Below, one piece after another: positions 15,816 to 23,376 of a stretch of DNA of 37,040 bases (its first letter is position 1; each line of letters opens with the position of its first letter). This DNA comes from DATDRS01 sp035291605. GTDB taxonomy: Bacteria > Chloroflexota > Anaerolineae > Anaerolineales > UBA6663. The notes beneath the pieces were generated by a model. The model did no database searches. It was not told where the DNA came from and saw nothing but the letters and a program-made list of their open reading frames with translations. The stretch covers positions 1-37,040 of the forward strand of contig DATDRS010000511.1 in the NCBI GenBank assembly GCA_035291605.1, read 5' to 3'. The translations under genes were made by a program, and so were the position numbers.

Positions 15816-16046
15816 ATGAAGGAACTCATCGAGCACATCGCCAAAGCGCTGGTGGACGACCCCTCGCAGGTCAGCGTGACCGAGGTGACGACCGGCCCGG
15901 ACGTGATTCTGGAACTGCGCGTCGCGCCGGGGGACATGGGACGGATGATCGGGCGAAGCGGGCGCGTGGCCAACGCCATGCGCACGCTGGTGCAGGTCTG
16001 CGCGGTGCGCGAGGCCAAACGCGCGCAACTCGAAATCGTGGAGTGA
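15816..16046 (+). CDS. khpA: KhpA/YlqC-type KH domain RNA-binding protein
   Basis: 76 residues, one type-II KH domain with the RNA-binding GxxG loop in GRMIGRSGRVANAMRTL. Its position directly after rpsP is the conserved one in many bacteria, where the product (KhpA) binds RNA, often with KhpB/Jag, and influences cell elongation and translation. GGGGGTGA precedes the ATG. A 9-bp stem-loop follows the stop. Confidence 0.95.
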   Translation: MKELIEHIAKALVDDPSQVSVTEVTTGPDVILELRVAPGDMGRMIGRSGRVANAMRTLVQVCAVREAKRAQLEIVE

Positions 16047-16049
16047 GGC

Positions 16050-16072
16050 AGAGCGGGCGCACAGCCCGCTCT
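16050..16072 (+). terminator. Stem-loop after khpA
   Basis: AGAGCGGGC (16050-16058) pairs perfectly with GCCCGCTCT (16064-16072) around a five-base loop. Only TTAGGTT follows, so it may be a weak terminator or a processing/stability stem within the ffh-rimM transcript. Confidence 0.4.
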
Positions 16073-16129
16073 TAGGTTATCCACGAATGAACACGGAGTT
16101 TCAGGAAGAATTTTCGTGAAGTGGGGGTT

Positions 16130-16582
16130 ATGTATCAGGAATATCACCGCGACCATTTCACCATCAGCACCGATCCCTCGCGGTTGGACGTGGATGCCAT
16201 CCACGCCTTCCTCACCCGCTCGTACTGGGCCGAGGGCATTCCCAGGGACATCGTCGCCCGCTCCCTCCGGCATGCGCTGTGTTTTGGCCTGTACGACGGG
16301 GACAAGCAGATTGGCCTCGCCCGCGTGGTTTCGGACTTCGCGACGTACGCCTACCTCGCCGACGTCTACATCCTCGAAGCGTATCGCGGACGGGGGCTGG
16401 GCAAGTGGCTCATGGCCTGCGTGGTGGGGCATCCTGACCTGCAGGGCCTGCGCCGTTGGAGCCTGGCGACGCGCGATGCGCACGGCCTCTACCGGCAATT
16501 CGGTTTCACCGGCCTGAAGATACCGGAGAGGCACATGGAAATACTCGACCCTGAGGTTTATAAGAAGCGGACGGCAGGATAG
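16130..16582 (+). CDS. GNAT family N-acetyltransferase
   Basis: 150 residues. The acetyl-CoA-binding core is clear: LADVYILEAYRGRGLGKWLM carries the R/Q-x-x-G-x-G/A loop as RGRGLG, preceded by LARVVSDFATYAYL and followed by WSLATRDAHGLYRQFGF. It transfers an acetyl group to an unknown amine. The ATG at 16130 is chosen from conservation (MYQEYHRDHF); a GTG at 16121 is also open. No good Shine-Dalgarno is seen. The gene sits between khpA and rimM, where those two are normally adjacent, which suggests insertion. It is not the ribosomal RimI by sequence context alone. Confidence 0.9.
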   Translation: MYQEYHRDHFTISTDPSRLDVDAIHAFLTRSYWAEGIPRDIVARSLRHALCFGLYDGDKQIGLARVVSDFATYAYLADVYILEAYRGRGLGKWLMACVVGHPDLQGLRRWSLATRDAHGLYRQFGFTGLKIPERHMEILDPEVYKKRTAG

Positions 16583-16618
16583 TGACCGTCCGCATTCGGA
16601 CGACAGGCGAAAAGTTAC

Positions 16619-17125
16619 GTGAGCGCGCCACCTGAGTTACTGGCCGTAGGCCGCGTTCTGCGCCCGCACGGGGTGCGCGGCGAGCTCCTGGTCGAGGTCC
16701 TGACCGACCTCCCGGAACATCTGGAGGCAGTCGAGACGGTGTATCTGGGCGACACGGCCGAGCCGCATGCGCTCGAGCACGTCCGCTTTCACCGTGGCCG
16801 GTTGCTCATACAACTGGCGGACTGTCCCGACCGAAACGCCGCCGAAGCGTTCCGCGGGGAGTTGGTGCAAATTCGCATGGACGCCGCCGCGCCGCCTCCG
16901 CCTGGCTCGTATTACTATCATCAGATCATCGGCCTGCAAGTGGTGACGGAGGAGGGAGAGCCTTTGGGCGAAGTCGTCGAGATTTTGGAGACCGGCGCCA
17001 ATGATGTGTACGTGGTCCAAGGCGCCAGCGGCGAAATCCTGCTGCCGGCCCTGCGGAGCGTTATTCGCGGGATTGACCTCGACGCAGGCCGCATGACTGT
17101 GCGCTTGATGGAAGGACTGCGGTAA
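16619..17125 (+). CDS. rimM: Ribosome maturation factor RimM
   Basis: 168 residues. The N-terminal RimM domain begins with LLAVGRVLRPHGVRGELLVEVLTD, a signature region. The C-terminal PRC barrel begins at about residue 98 (YYYHQIIGLQVVTEEGEPLGEV) and contains TGANDVYVV and LLPALRSVI. RimM binds S19 and helps mature the 30S head. The GTG start at 16619 gives the normal family length; the Shine-Dalgarno is weak. In many bacteria trmD and rplS follow rimM; here a new promoter and dprA follow instead. Confidence 0.96.
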   Translation: MSAPPELLAVGRVLRPHGVRGELLVEVLTDLPEHLEAVETVYLGDTAEPHALEHVRFHRGRLLIQLADCPDRNAAEAFRGELVQIRMDAAAPPPPGSYYYHQIIGLQVVTEEGEPLGEVVEILETGANDVYVVQGASGEILLPALRSVIRGIDLDAGRMTVRLMEGLR

Positions 17126-17146
17126 GGATGAAGGCCAATAGCGGAA

Positions 17147-17171
17147 GGATGAATATGGGCTTTCTTCATCC
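17147..17171 (+). terminator. Small hairpin after rimM
   Basis: GGATGAA (17147-17153) pairs with TTCATCC (17165-17171). GGATGAA also occurs just before it, so alternative pairings exist. Weak evidence for an end of the ffh-rimM transcript. Confidence 0.3.
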
Positions 17172-17198
17172 CTCATCCTCGCGCAGCGGCCGTCATCC

Positions 17199-17228
17199 TT
17201 GACACTCTCCAAACCCCTGTGCTATTCT
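17199..17228 (+). promoter_or_regulatory. Promoter of the dprA unit
   Basis: TTGACA (17199-17204, consensus), an 18-base spacer, TATTCT (17223-17228). Predicted start near 17235, which leaves about 130 bases before dprA. That stretch contains a possible 31-codon ORF. Confidence 0.6.
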
Positions 17229-17261
17229 GCCCGCGCTCCCCGGAAGGAGAGCGGGGCCGAT

Positions 17262-17357
17262 ATGCTCACCAGCGCCGCCGAATTCGTCCCATACTTTGAG
17301 CGGATCCGCCCGCCGCAGTGGTTCGGCGTCAACGTCGAGGCGCTGCCTCGGGATTGA
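17262..17357 (+). CDS. Possible 31-residue leader peptide upstream of dprA
   Basis: An ATG at 17262 opens a 31-codon frame ending in TGA at 17355-17357, nine bases before the dprA ATG. GGAAGGAGA lies 13 bases upstream of the ATG. The peptide ends in FGVNVEALPRD and contains RIRPPQW; I recognise no family. It sits wholly between a consensus promoter and dprA, so it could be a translated leader, a coupled small protein or chance. Conservation in relatives would decide. Confidence 0.3.
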   Translation: MLTSAAEFVPYFERIRPPQWFGVNVEALPRD

Positions 17358-17366
17358 AGGAAAGCC

Positions 17367-18479
17367 ATGAGCGCAGACCTCCGTTACTGGATCGGCTTCA
17401 ACCTCGTCAAGGGGATCGGCCCGACCAAAGTCCGGGCGCTGCTGGAGCACTTTGGCGACCTGCGTTCCGCGTGGACGGCTGCGCCCGACGAGCTGCGCGC
17501 TGCGGGATTGGATCGCCGCTCGCTGGAGAGCCTGCTTGCCGCGCGGACCGGGATGGACCTCGACCTCGCGCTGAAACGGGTCGAGCGGGCCGGAGTACAG
17601 GTGCTCACGTGGGAGTCGGAAGGCTATCCGCGCAACCTGCTCAATATCGCCCAGCCGCCGCCCGTCCTGTATGTGAGGGGGACGCTGACCCCGGCGGACG
17701 AGTGGGCCATGGCGATGGTTGGGACGCGGCGCGCAAGCGCATATGGCCGCGAGGTCGCGCGGGAGTTGGCGCGGCAGCTGGCTGCAAGCCACGTGACGGT
17801 CGTGAGCGGCCTCGCGCGGGGGATTGACTCGGTTTCGCATCAGGCCGCGCTCGACGCCGGGGGACGCACGATTGCGGTGCTCGGTTCTGGCCTCGATTAC
17901 ATCTATCCGCCTGAGCACAAGATGCTGGCGGAGGCAATTGCTAACTCCGGCGCGCTCGTGAGCGATTATGCGCTTGGCACGCCGCCGGAGAACGTCAACT
18001 TCCCGCCGCGCAACCGCATCATCAGCGGCCTGGCTAAGGGCGTGGTCGTCGTCGAAGCGCCGGAAGGCAGCGGCGCGCTCATCACCGCCGAATTCGCCGC
18101 CGAGCAGGGGCGGGATGTGTTTGCCGTGCCGGGCAGCATCTTGCAGCGGTCGTGCCGCGGGACAAACAAACTGATTCAGCAGGGGGCAAAGCCCGTGCTG
18201 AACGCGACCGACGTCCTTGAAGAATTGAACATGACGTTGGTGACTGAATATACGCAGGCCAGCCTCGCCTTCCCTGCCGATGAGACCGAAAGGCAACTGA
18301 TGTCGTTTCTCTCGGCGGAACCGGTGCACGTGGACGAGCTCCGCGCCAAGACGGGGTTGCCCATCGCGCAAGTCTCTAGCACGCTCGCGCTGATGGAGCT
18401 CAAGGGCCTGGTGCGGCAGGTGAGCGGAATGAATTACGTCGCCGCGCGGGAAGCGCGCGCCGAATATCGAGTGGAGTAG
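17367..18479 (+). CDS. dprA: DNA-processing protein DprA
   Basis: 370 residues. An N-terminal helix-hairpin-helix/SAM-like region (VKGIGPTKVRALLEHFG) precedes the Rossmann-type DNA-binding domain, with MVGTRRASAYG, VVSGLARGIDSVSHQAAL, AVLGSGLDYIYPPEH, FPPRNRIISGLA and EGSGALITAEFAAEQGRDVFAVPG. A winged-helix tail follows (about 300-360). DprA loads RecA on incoming single-stranded DNA in natural transformation. AAGGA lies six bases before the ATG. It precedes topA by two genes, and dprA near topA is a common bacterial arrangement. No competence pilus genes are in the window. Confidence 0.96.
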   Translation: MSADLRYWIGFNLVKGIGPTKVRALLEHFGDLRSAWTAAPDELRAAGLDRRSLESLLAARTGMDLDLALKRVERAGVQVLTWESEGYPRNLLNIAQPPPVLYVRGTLTPADEWAMAMVGTRRASAYGREVARELARQLAASHVTVVSGLARGIDSVSHQAALDAGGRTIAVLGSGLDYIYPPEHKMLAEAIANSGALVSDYALGTPPENVNFPPRNRIISGLAKGVVVVEAPEGSGALITAEFAAEQGRDVFAVPGSILQRSCRGTNKLIQQGAKPVLNATDVLEELNMTLVTEYTQASLAFPADETERQLMSFLSAEPVHVDELRAKTGLPIAQVSSTLALMELKGLVRQVSGMNYVAAREARAEYRVE

Positions 18480-18500
18480 ATCGAGCGGGGAAGCGGGGGT

Positions 18501-18539
18501 GCAGGGGAGAATATCTCCCTTGCTCCGTCGCTCCCCTGC
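18501..18539 (+). other. Mutually exclusive hairpins in the manC leader
   Basis: GCAGGGGAG (18501-18509) can pair with CTCCCCTGC (18531-18539). Alternatively GGGAGA (18505-18510) can pair with TCTCCC (18514-18519) around a three-base loop. Both cannot form at once. The gap 18480-18558 between dprA and manC is otherwise featureless, and manC lacks a clear Shine-Dalgarno. It may be a low-complexity G-rich repeat without function. Confidence 0.35.
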
Positions 18540-18558
18540 TCCCTTGCGTCGAACTGAA

Positions 18559-19638
18559 ATGGAGCATTATTACGCAGTCATCATGGCTGGCGGCGGCGGC
18601 ACGCGGCTGTGGCCGCTCTCCCGCCAGGATCGGCCCAAGCAGCTGCTCAAGCTGCTCGGCGAACGAACGCTGTTCCAGATTGCCGTGGACCGGCTGGCGC
18701 CGCTCTTCCCGCCGGAAAATATTCTGGTGGTGACGAGCGCCGCCTACGCCAGCGCCATGCGGCAGCAGCGCCCAGCCCTGCCCGAGGACAATTTTGTCGT
18801 CGAGCCAGCGCCGCGCGGCACGGCGCCGGCGATTGGGCTGGCGGCCCTGCAGGTTCGCCGCCGTGACCCATCTGGTATCATGGCCTGCCTGACGGCGGAT
18901 CACTTCATCCGCGATGAGGCCCGTTTCCGGGACCTGCTCGCCGCCGCCGCGCAGACGGCGCAGCAAGACTATCTCGTGACGCTCGGCATTGCGCCGACCT
19001 TCCCCGCCACGGGCTTTGGATACGTCCAGCGCGGCGATGCGCTTGGGACCTTCAGTGTCTTTGAAGTCTTCCGGGCGCAACGTTTCAAGGAGAAACCGGC
19101 TCTGCCGGAGGCGGAAGCCATGCTGGCGGACGGGGCGCACGCATGGAACTCCGGCATGTTCGTCTGGCGCGTGGAGCGCATCCTGGCCGAGTTCGCCCGG
19201 CAGATGCCGGACCTTCACCAGCAGTTGACGGCGATTGAAGCGGACTGGGCCTCTCTCGCCGAAGTGTGGCAAGGCGTGCCCACGACTACGATAGACTACG
19301 GCATCATGGAAGGCGCGGAGAATGTCGCTGTCATCCCGGCGAAAGATCTGGGCTGGAGTGACGTAGGGAGTTGGGAATCTCTGCTGGAAGTGCTCGCGCC
19401 GGACGAAGCGGGCAACGTCGTCATCGGCGGCAAGCATCTCGCCGTCGCCACAACGGGCGCGCTCATCCATGCCGCACGCCAGGGGCCGCGCCGCCTCGTC
19501 GCCACGATCGGCGTCTCGGACCTGGTGATTGTGGACACCGAGGATGTGCTGCTGGTCTGCCCGCGCGAGCGAGCGCAGGAGGTGCGGGCGCTGGTCGAAC
19601 AACTGAAACAGCGCCCAGACGGCGAGCAATATCTCTGA
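18559..19638 (+). CDS. manC: Mannose-1-phosphate guanylyltransferase
   Basis: 359 residues, the single-domain length without the fused isomerase. The nucleotide-binding signature is VIMAGGGGTRLWPLSRQDRPKQ at the N-terminus. Later family regions are VVEPAPRGTAPAIGLAAL, TADHFI, FGYVQRG, RFKEKPALPEAEAML, WNSGMFVWR, TIDYGIMEGAENVAVIPA and WSDVGSWESL. It makes GDP-mannose from mannose-1-phosphate and GTP for surface glycans or glycosylation. The ATG at 18559 is chosen because the family begins a few residues before the AGGGGTR motif; the longer frame from 18499 adds unlike sequence encoded by the G-rich leader. Confidence 0.94.
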   Translation: MEHYYAVIMAGGGGTRLWPLSRQDRPKQLLKLLGERTLFQIAVDRLAPLFPPENILVVTSAAYASAMRQQRPALPEDNFVVEPAPRGTAPAIGLAALQVRRRDPSGIMACLTADHFIRDEARFRDLLAAAAQTAQQDYLVTLGIAPTFPATGFGYVQRGDALGTFSVFEVFRAQRFKEKPALPEAEAMLADGAHAWNSGMFVWRVERILAEFARQMPDLHQQLTAIEADWASLAEVWQGVPTTTIDYGIMEGAENVAVIPAKDLGWSDVGSWESLLEVLAPDEAGNVVIGGKHLAVATTGALIHAARQGPRRLVATIGVSDLVIVDTEDVLLVCPRERAQEVRALVEQLKQRPDGEQYL

Positions 19639-19695
19639 CGAAGAGTAGAGATATTCCGCCGGAACGTCTCTACGGATCACGGTTCACGGATAACT

Positions 19696-22077
19696 ATGGA
19701 AGCATACTGCGTAAAGTGTAAGACTAAGCGAGAAATAACGGAGGCCGAGGCCGTCTTTACCGCTTCGGGGACTCCGGCGACCAAAGGCAAGTGCCCGGTG
19801 TGCGGGACGACGCTGTTCCGCATGGGCGCGACCGAGGCCCACGCGCATCTGCCGCGCCCGGAGAAAGTCAGCCGCGCGACGAATGGCAAGGCCAGGAACG
19901 GAGGCGGCGTCAAACGCGCTGGCCGGCTGGTCATCGTCGAGTCGCCCGCCAAGGCCAAAACGGTGGGGCGCTTTCTGGGGAGAGGCTACACCGTCAAGGC
20001 CTCGGTCGGCCACGTGCGGGACCTGTTGCGCTCGGCCCTCTCGGTGGATGTGGACAACGACTTCGCGCCGAAGTACCGCGTGCCGAACGAGAAGCGCGAG
20101 GTCGTCAAGACGCTCAAGTCCGAGGCCGCTCAGGCCGAGGAGGTGTATCTCGCCACCGACCCTGACCGCGAGGGCGAGGCGATCGCCTGGCATTTGATGG
20201 AGGCCGCGCAGATTGAGCCGGAACGCGCGCGGCGCGTGGTCTTTCACGAAATCACCAGGCCGGCGATTGAGGCGGCCTTCGCGCACCCGCGCGAGATCTC
20301 GATGGACCTGGTCAACGCCCAGCAGGCCCGGCGCATCCTCGACCGGCTGGTGGGCTACTCGCTCAGCCCGCTGCTGTGGGCCAAGGTCCGGGGGCGGCTT
20401 TCCGCCGGGCGCGTGCAATCGGTGGCGGTGCGGCTGATTGTGGATCGCGAGCGGGAGATCGAGGCGTTCGTCCCGAAAGAGTATTGGACCATCGAAGCCG
20501 AACTCTCCAAGGGCCACGACAGCCGCCGCAAACCGCAGGCCTTCCGCGCCCGGCTGATCAAAGTGGGCGAGGCGGAGGTCGGCGCAGGCGACGAGTGCCT
20601 CTTGAAAACGGAAGCCGACGTGCAGCCGCTCGTCGCCGACCTGGAGAAAGCGCGTTACGTCGTCGCCAAAGTTAAGACGGGCGAGCGCCGCCGCAACCCT
20701 CCGCCGCCGTTCACGACCAGCACGCTGCAACAGGAAGCGTCGAAGCAGTTGGGGTTCACCGCCAAGCGCACGATGGCGACGGCCCAGCAATTGTATGAAG
20801 GCATCGAGATCGGGCACGGAGAGGCGACCGGCCTCATCACCTACATGCGCACCGACAGCACGAACGTCTCCGAGATAGCCCAGCGCGAGGCGCGCGAGTT
20901 CGTGACCCAGCGCTATGGCGCGGAGTATGTGCCGCCGGCGCCGCCGCAATACAAGACCCGCTCCAAAGGCGCGCAGGAGGCCCATGAGGCCATCCGCCCG
21001 ACGCTGGTGGCGCGCGAACCTAAGGCCCTGGCCGAGTATCTGACCAAGGACCAGCTTAAGCTCTACACGCTGATCTGGCAGCGGTTTGTCGCAAGCCAAA
21101 TGGCGGCGGCGGTTTTCGACACGGTCTCCGTGGATATTGCCGCGCAGGGCCAGGCGCAGAGTTATCTCTTCCGCGTCGCCGGCTCGACGCTGAAGTTCGC
21201 GGGTTTCCTCGCGGTCTATCACGAAGCGCGCGACGACGACGCCGCGCCTGAGGAGGGAGAAGAAGAGGCTGCCAACCTCCCGCCGCTCTCGGTGGACGAG
21301 GTGTTGACCCTCATCCGGCTGCTGCCCGAGCAGCATTTCACGCAGCCGCCGCCGCGCTACACTGAGGCCAGCCTGGTCAAGACGCTGGAAGAGTACGGGA
21401 TCGGTCGCCCGTCCACCTACGCGCCTATCCTCTCCACAGTTCAACAGCGGGGTTACGTGGCCCGCACAGACAAACGCCTGGTCCCAACCGAGACCGGAAT
21501 GATCGTCAACGATCTGCTGGTCGGCCATTTCCCTGAAATCGTGGACGTGAATTTCACGGCCACCATGGAAGAGGAGCTGGACGACATCGCCGAGGGCCGC
21601 CGGGACTGGGTACCGGTGATGCGCGAGTTCTGGGACGAATTTTCCGCGCAGGTGAAGGCCGCCGAGGCCGAGATGCCCGAGGTCAAGTCGGAACCGGAAA
21701 TGGTCGGGCGGGATTGCCCGCAGTCGGGCCACCCGCTCATCATCCGGTACAGCCGCTACGGCAAATTCATCGGCTGTTCGAACTTCCCGGAGTGCCGCTA
21801 CACCGAGCCGTGGCTGGAGAAAATTGGCGTCAAGTGCCCCAAATGCGGCGGCGAACTGGCCGAGCGCAAGACCCGCAAGGGGCGGGTATTCTACGGATGC
21901 GCCAATTATCCGGCGTGTGATTTCACCTCGTGGAAGCGCCCCTTGCCCCAGCCCTGCCCCAAATGCGGCGGTCTGCTGGTTGCGGCGAACAAGAACCACG
22001 CCCAATGCACAGTCTGTGGGCATCAGGTTGAGCAGTCGGCCCTGCCGTCGCTGGCGGAGGCGCACGCCTCCGGCTAG
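19696..22077 (+). CDS. topA: DNA topoisomerase I with N-terminal DUF5679-type zinc ribbon
   Basis: 793 residues. Residues 1-45 form an added CxxC...CxxC ribbon (Cys5, Cys8, Cys33, Cys36; ending CPVCGTTLFRMG) of the DUF5679 type. The Toprim domain begins near 77 (LVIVESPAKAKTV) with ATDPDREGEAIAWH. The catalytic tyrosine is Tyr383 in GLITYMRTDS, and YGIGRPSTYAPI follows. Three C-terminal zinc-ribbon modules occur: the first starts CPQSGHPL, the others CPKCGG. It relaxes negative supercoils by type IA strand passage. The ATG at 19696 is the natural start if the ribbon is real, and the ribbon's conserved cysteines support it. The Shine-Dalgarno is weak. It follows manC by 57 bases. Confidence 0.97.
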   Translation: MEAYCVKCKTKREITEAEAVFTASGTPATKGKCPVCGTTLFRMGATEAHAHLPRPEKVSRATNGKARNGGGVKRAGRLVIVESPAKAKTVGRFLGRGYTVKASVGHVRDLLRSALSVDVDNDFAPKYRVPNEKREVVKTLKSEAAQAEEVYLATDPDREGEAIAWHLMEAAQIEPERARRVVFHEITRPAIEAAFAHPREISMDLVNAQQARRILDRLVGYSLSPLLWAKVRGRLSAGRVQSVAVRLIVDREREIEAFVPKEYWTIEAELSKGHDSRRKPQAFRARLIKVGEAEVGAGDECLLKTEADVQPLVADLEKARYVVAKVKTGERRRNPPPPFTTSTLQQEASKQLGFTAKRTMATAQQLYEGIEIGHGEATGLITYMRTDSTNVSEIAQREAREFVTQRYGAEYVPPAPPQYKTRSKGAQEAHEAIRPTLVAREPKALAEYLTKDQLKLYTLIWQRFVASQMAAAVFDTVSVDIAAQGQAQSYLFRVAGSTLKFAGFLAVYHEARDDDAAPEEGEEEAANLPPLSVDEVLTLIRLLPEQHFTQPPPRYTEASLVKTLEEYGIGRPSTYAPILSTVQQRGYVARTDKRLVPTETGMIVNDLLVGHFPEIVDVNFTATMEEELDDIAEGRRDWVPVMREFWDEFSAQVKAAEAEMPEVKSEPEMVGRDCPQSGHPLIIRYSRYGKFIGCSNFPECRYTEPWLEKIGVKCPKCGGELAERKTRKGRVFYGCANYPACDFTSWKRPLPQPCPKCGGLLVAANKNHAQCTVCGHQVEQSALPSLAEAHASG

Positions 22078-22102
22078 CGCCTGACGCAGCCTCCGGTCAA
22101 GC

Positions 22103-22141
22103 CAGAAACCCGGTTTCTATGCAGAAACCCGGTTTCTGCAT
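22103..22141. repeat. Tandem palindrome repeat after topA
   Basis: CAGAAACCCGGTTTCT occurs twice, at 22103-22118 and 22122-22137. The second copy lies in a 23-base near-perfect palindrome (22119-22141, 11-bp arms around one C). It lacks a T-run. It resembles a dispersed palindromic repeat unit; it could also form the 3' end structure of topA mRNA. Confidence 0.75.
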
Positions 22142-22186
22142 TCAATCACCTGGCACGCCCCTTGCACGATCAGGTTAGCCCTTCGT

Positions 22187-22215
22187 TTGCGTTCACTGTC
22201 CGACTAATATACAAT
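22187..22215 (+). promoter_or_regulatory. Promoter of the two-TM unknown gene
   Basis: TTGCGT (22187-22192), a 17-base spacer, TACAAT (22210-22215). Predicted start near 22222 gives a leader of about 23 bases with GGGAG before the ATG. Confidence 0.5.
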
Positions 22216-22244
22216 CCCCGCGCCTATATGCCAGGGAGACGAAG

Positions 22245-23279
22245 ATGAATAACCTTGCGACAACTGTGAATGACGTCATCAAAAAACAACCTATGCTTGT
22301 CGCCCTCGCGGCTTTTATCCTCGGGGTAATTATCGGGCTGCCGGTGCTGGGTTGGGGTCTATGGCCGGTGGAGTGGAAAGACTCCGACATAGCCCATCTG
22401 CGAGGCGATTTGAAGCAGGAATACATGAGCCTGGTGGCGAGCGCCTACGCGCTTGAGCCGACGACAAATGGCTATAACCGCGCCAAAGAGCGCCTTGCGG
22501 CGCTCGGCCCCGACGCAGCCCAGAGCCTTGCCGAGGCCGAGGCTTCGGCCACCGGGGCGGACAAGGCCCGGCTGGCTGCTCTGCGGACGGTGTTGGAGAC
22601 GACCGGGGACCTTGCCAGCCCTGGAGGGGGCGCAGCCTCCGCGCCCGGCCTGCTCTCCCAGCTTGCTGTGCCATTGATCGCGTGCGGGGCCGTGGTGATC
22701 CTCGGCCTGGTTGGCGGACTGTTGTACCTGCGCCTGGGAGGCGCGCTGGGGCGCGGCCGATCTGCAGCGCCCAGGCCAGGCTTGGGCGCCCAAGCCGCCG
22801 AGATGATGGAAATGCCCTCCACAGCCGCCACCCCCTTCGGTGAACCACCCATCGCCCGCTTTATGACGACCTATACACTGGGCGATGACCAATACGATGA
22901 CTCCTTCAGCATTGACGGGCCGGATGGCAGTTTTTTTGGCGAGTGCGGCATGGGCATCTCCGAGACGATCGGCGTGGGCGACCCCAAGAAAGTGACGGCC
23001 TTTGAGGTGTGGCTGTTTGACAAGAATGACATCCGAACTGTCACCAAAGTCGTGATGAGCGAGCACGCCTTCCGCGACGAGGCGCTCAAGAGCCGCCTCG
23101 CCGCCAAAGGCGAACCGATCCTGGCCGCTGCCGGGGACACGGTCTCCCTCGAAACGGCCACGCTGGTCGTGACCGCTCGCGTGGTAGATATGGCTTATGG
23201 CGGTGGAGCACTCCCGCCCAGTAGTTTCTATGAGCGGATGACGGTTGAACTGGCGGCCTACCAGAGACCCGCAGCCTGA
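22245..23279 (+). CDS. Unknown two-TM membrane protein
   Basis: 344 residues, family not recognised. Hydrophobic helices lie at about 16-39 (MLVALAAFILGVIIGLPVLG) and 138-165 (LAVPLIACGAVVILGLVGGL). Between them is an Ala/Glu-rich helical stretch (about 45-125) that should lie on one side of the membrane. After the second helix comes a Pro/Ala linker and a C-terminal domain (about 205-340) rich in predicted strands, with acidic patches such as LGDDQYDDSF and a segment FGECGMGISETIGVGDP. GGGAG precedes the ATG and a promoter and strong terminator frame the gene, so it is a single-gene unit. No enzymatic motif is seen. Confidence 0.8.
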   Translation: MNNLATTVNDVIKKQPMLVALAAFILGVIIGLPVLGWGLWPVEWKDSDIAHLRGDLKQEYMSLVASAYALEPTTNGYNRAKERLAALGPDAAQSLAEAEASATGADKARLAALRTVLETTGDLASPGGGAASAPGLLSQLAVPLIACGAVVILGLVGGLLYLRLGGALGRGRSAAPRPGLGAQAAEMMEMPSTAATPFGEPPIARFMTTYTLGDDQYDDSFSIDGPDGSFFGECGMGISETIGVGDPKKVTAFEVWLFDKNDIRTVTKVVMSEHAFRDEALKSRLAAKGEPILAAAGDTVSLETATLVVTARVVDMAYGGGALPPSSFYERMTVELAAYQRPAA

Positions 23280-23324
23280 TCCTACTGGCTGGGTCATCCG
23301 GTCCGGCGCAAGAGCAGAGAATTA

Positions 23325-23354
23325 AAAACGACCCGCACACTGGCGGGTCGTTTT
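23325..23354. terminator. Bidirectional intrinsic terminator
   Basis: AAAACGACCCGC (23325-23336) pairs perfectly with GCGGGTCGTTTT (23343-23354) around a six-base loop. T-rich sequence follows on the plus strand (TTTTGTTT), and A5 precedes it, giving a T-run on the minus strand. It can end both the unknown two-TM gene and greA, which converge here. Confidence 0.88.
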
Positions 23355-23376
23355 GTTTGGAACAGGCGGGCGGCCC

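Noticed and set aside
19684..22065. 793-codon open frame antisense to topA
   Set aside because: It is the complementary frame of a GC-rich gene with strong topoisomerase homology; its product is Arg/Leu/Gly-rich with no domain.
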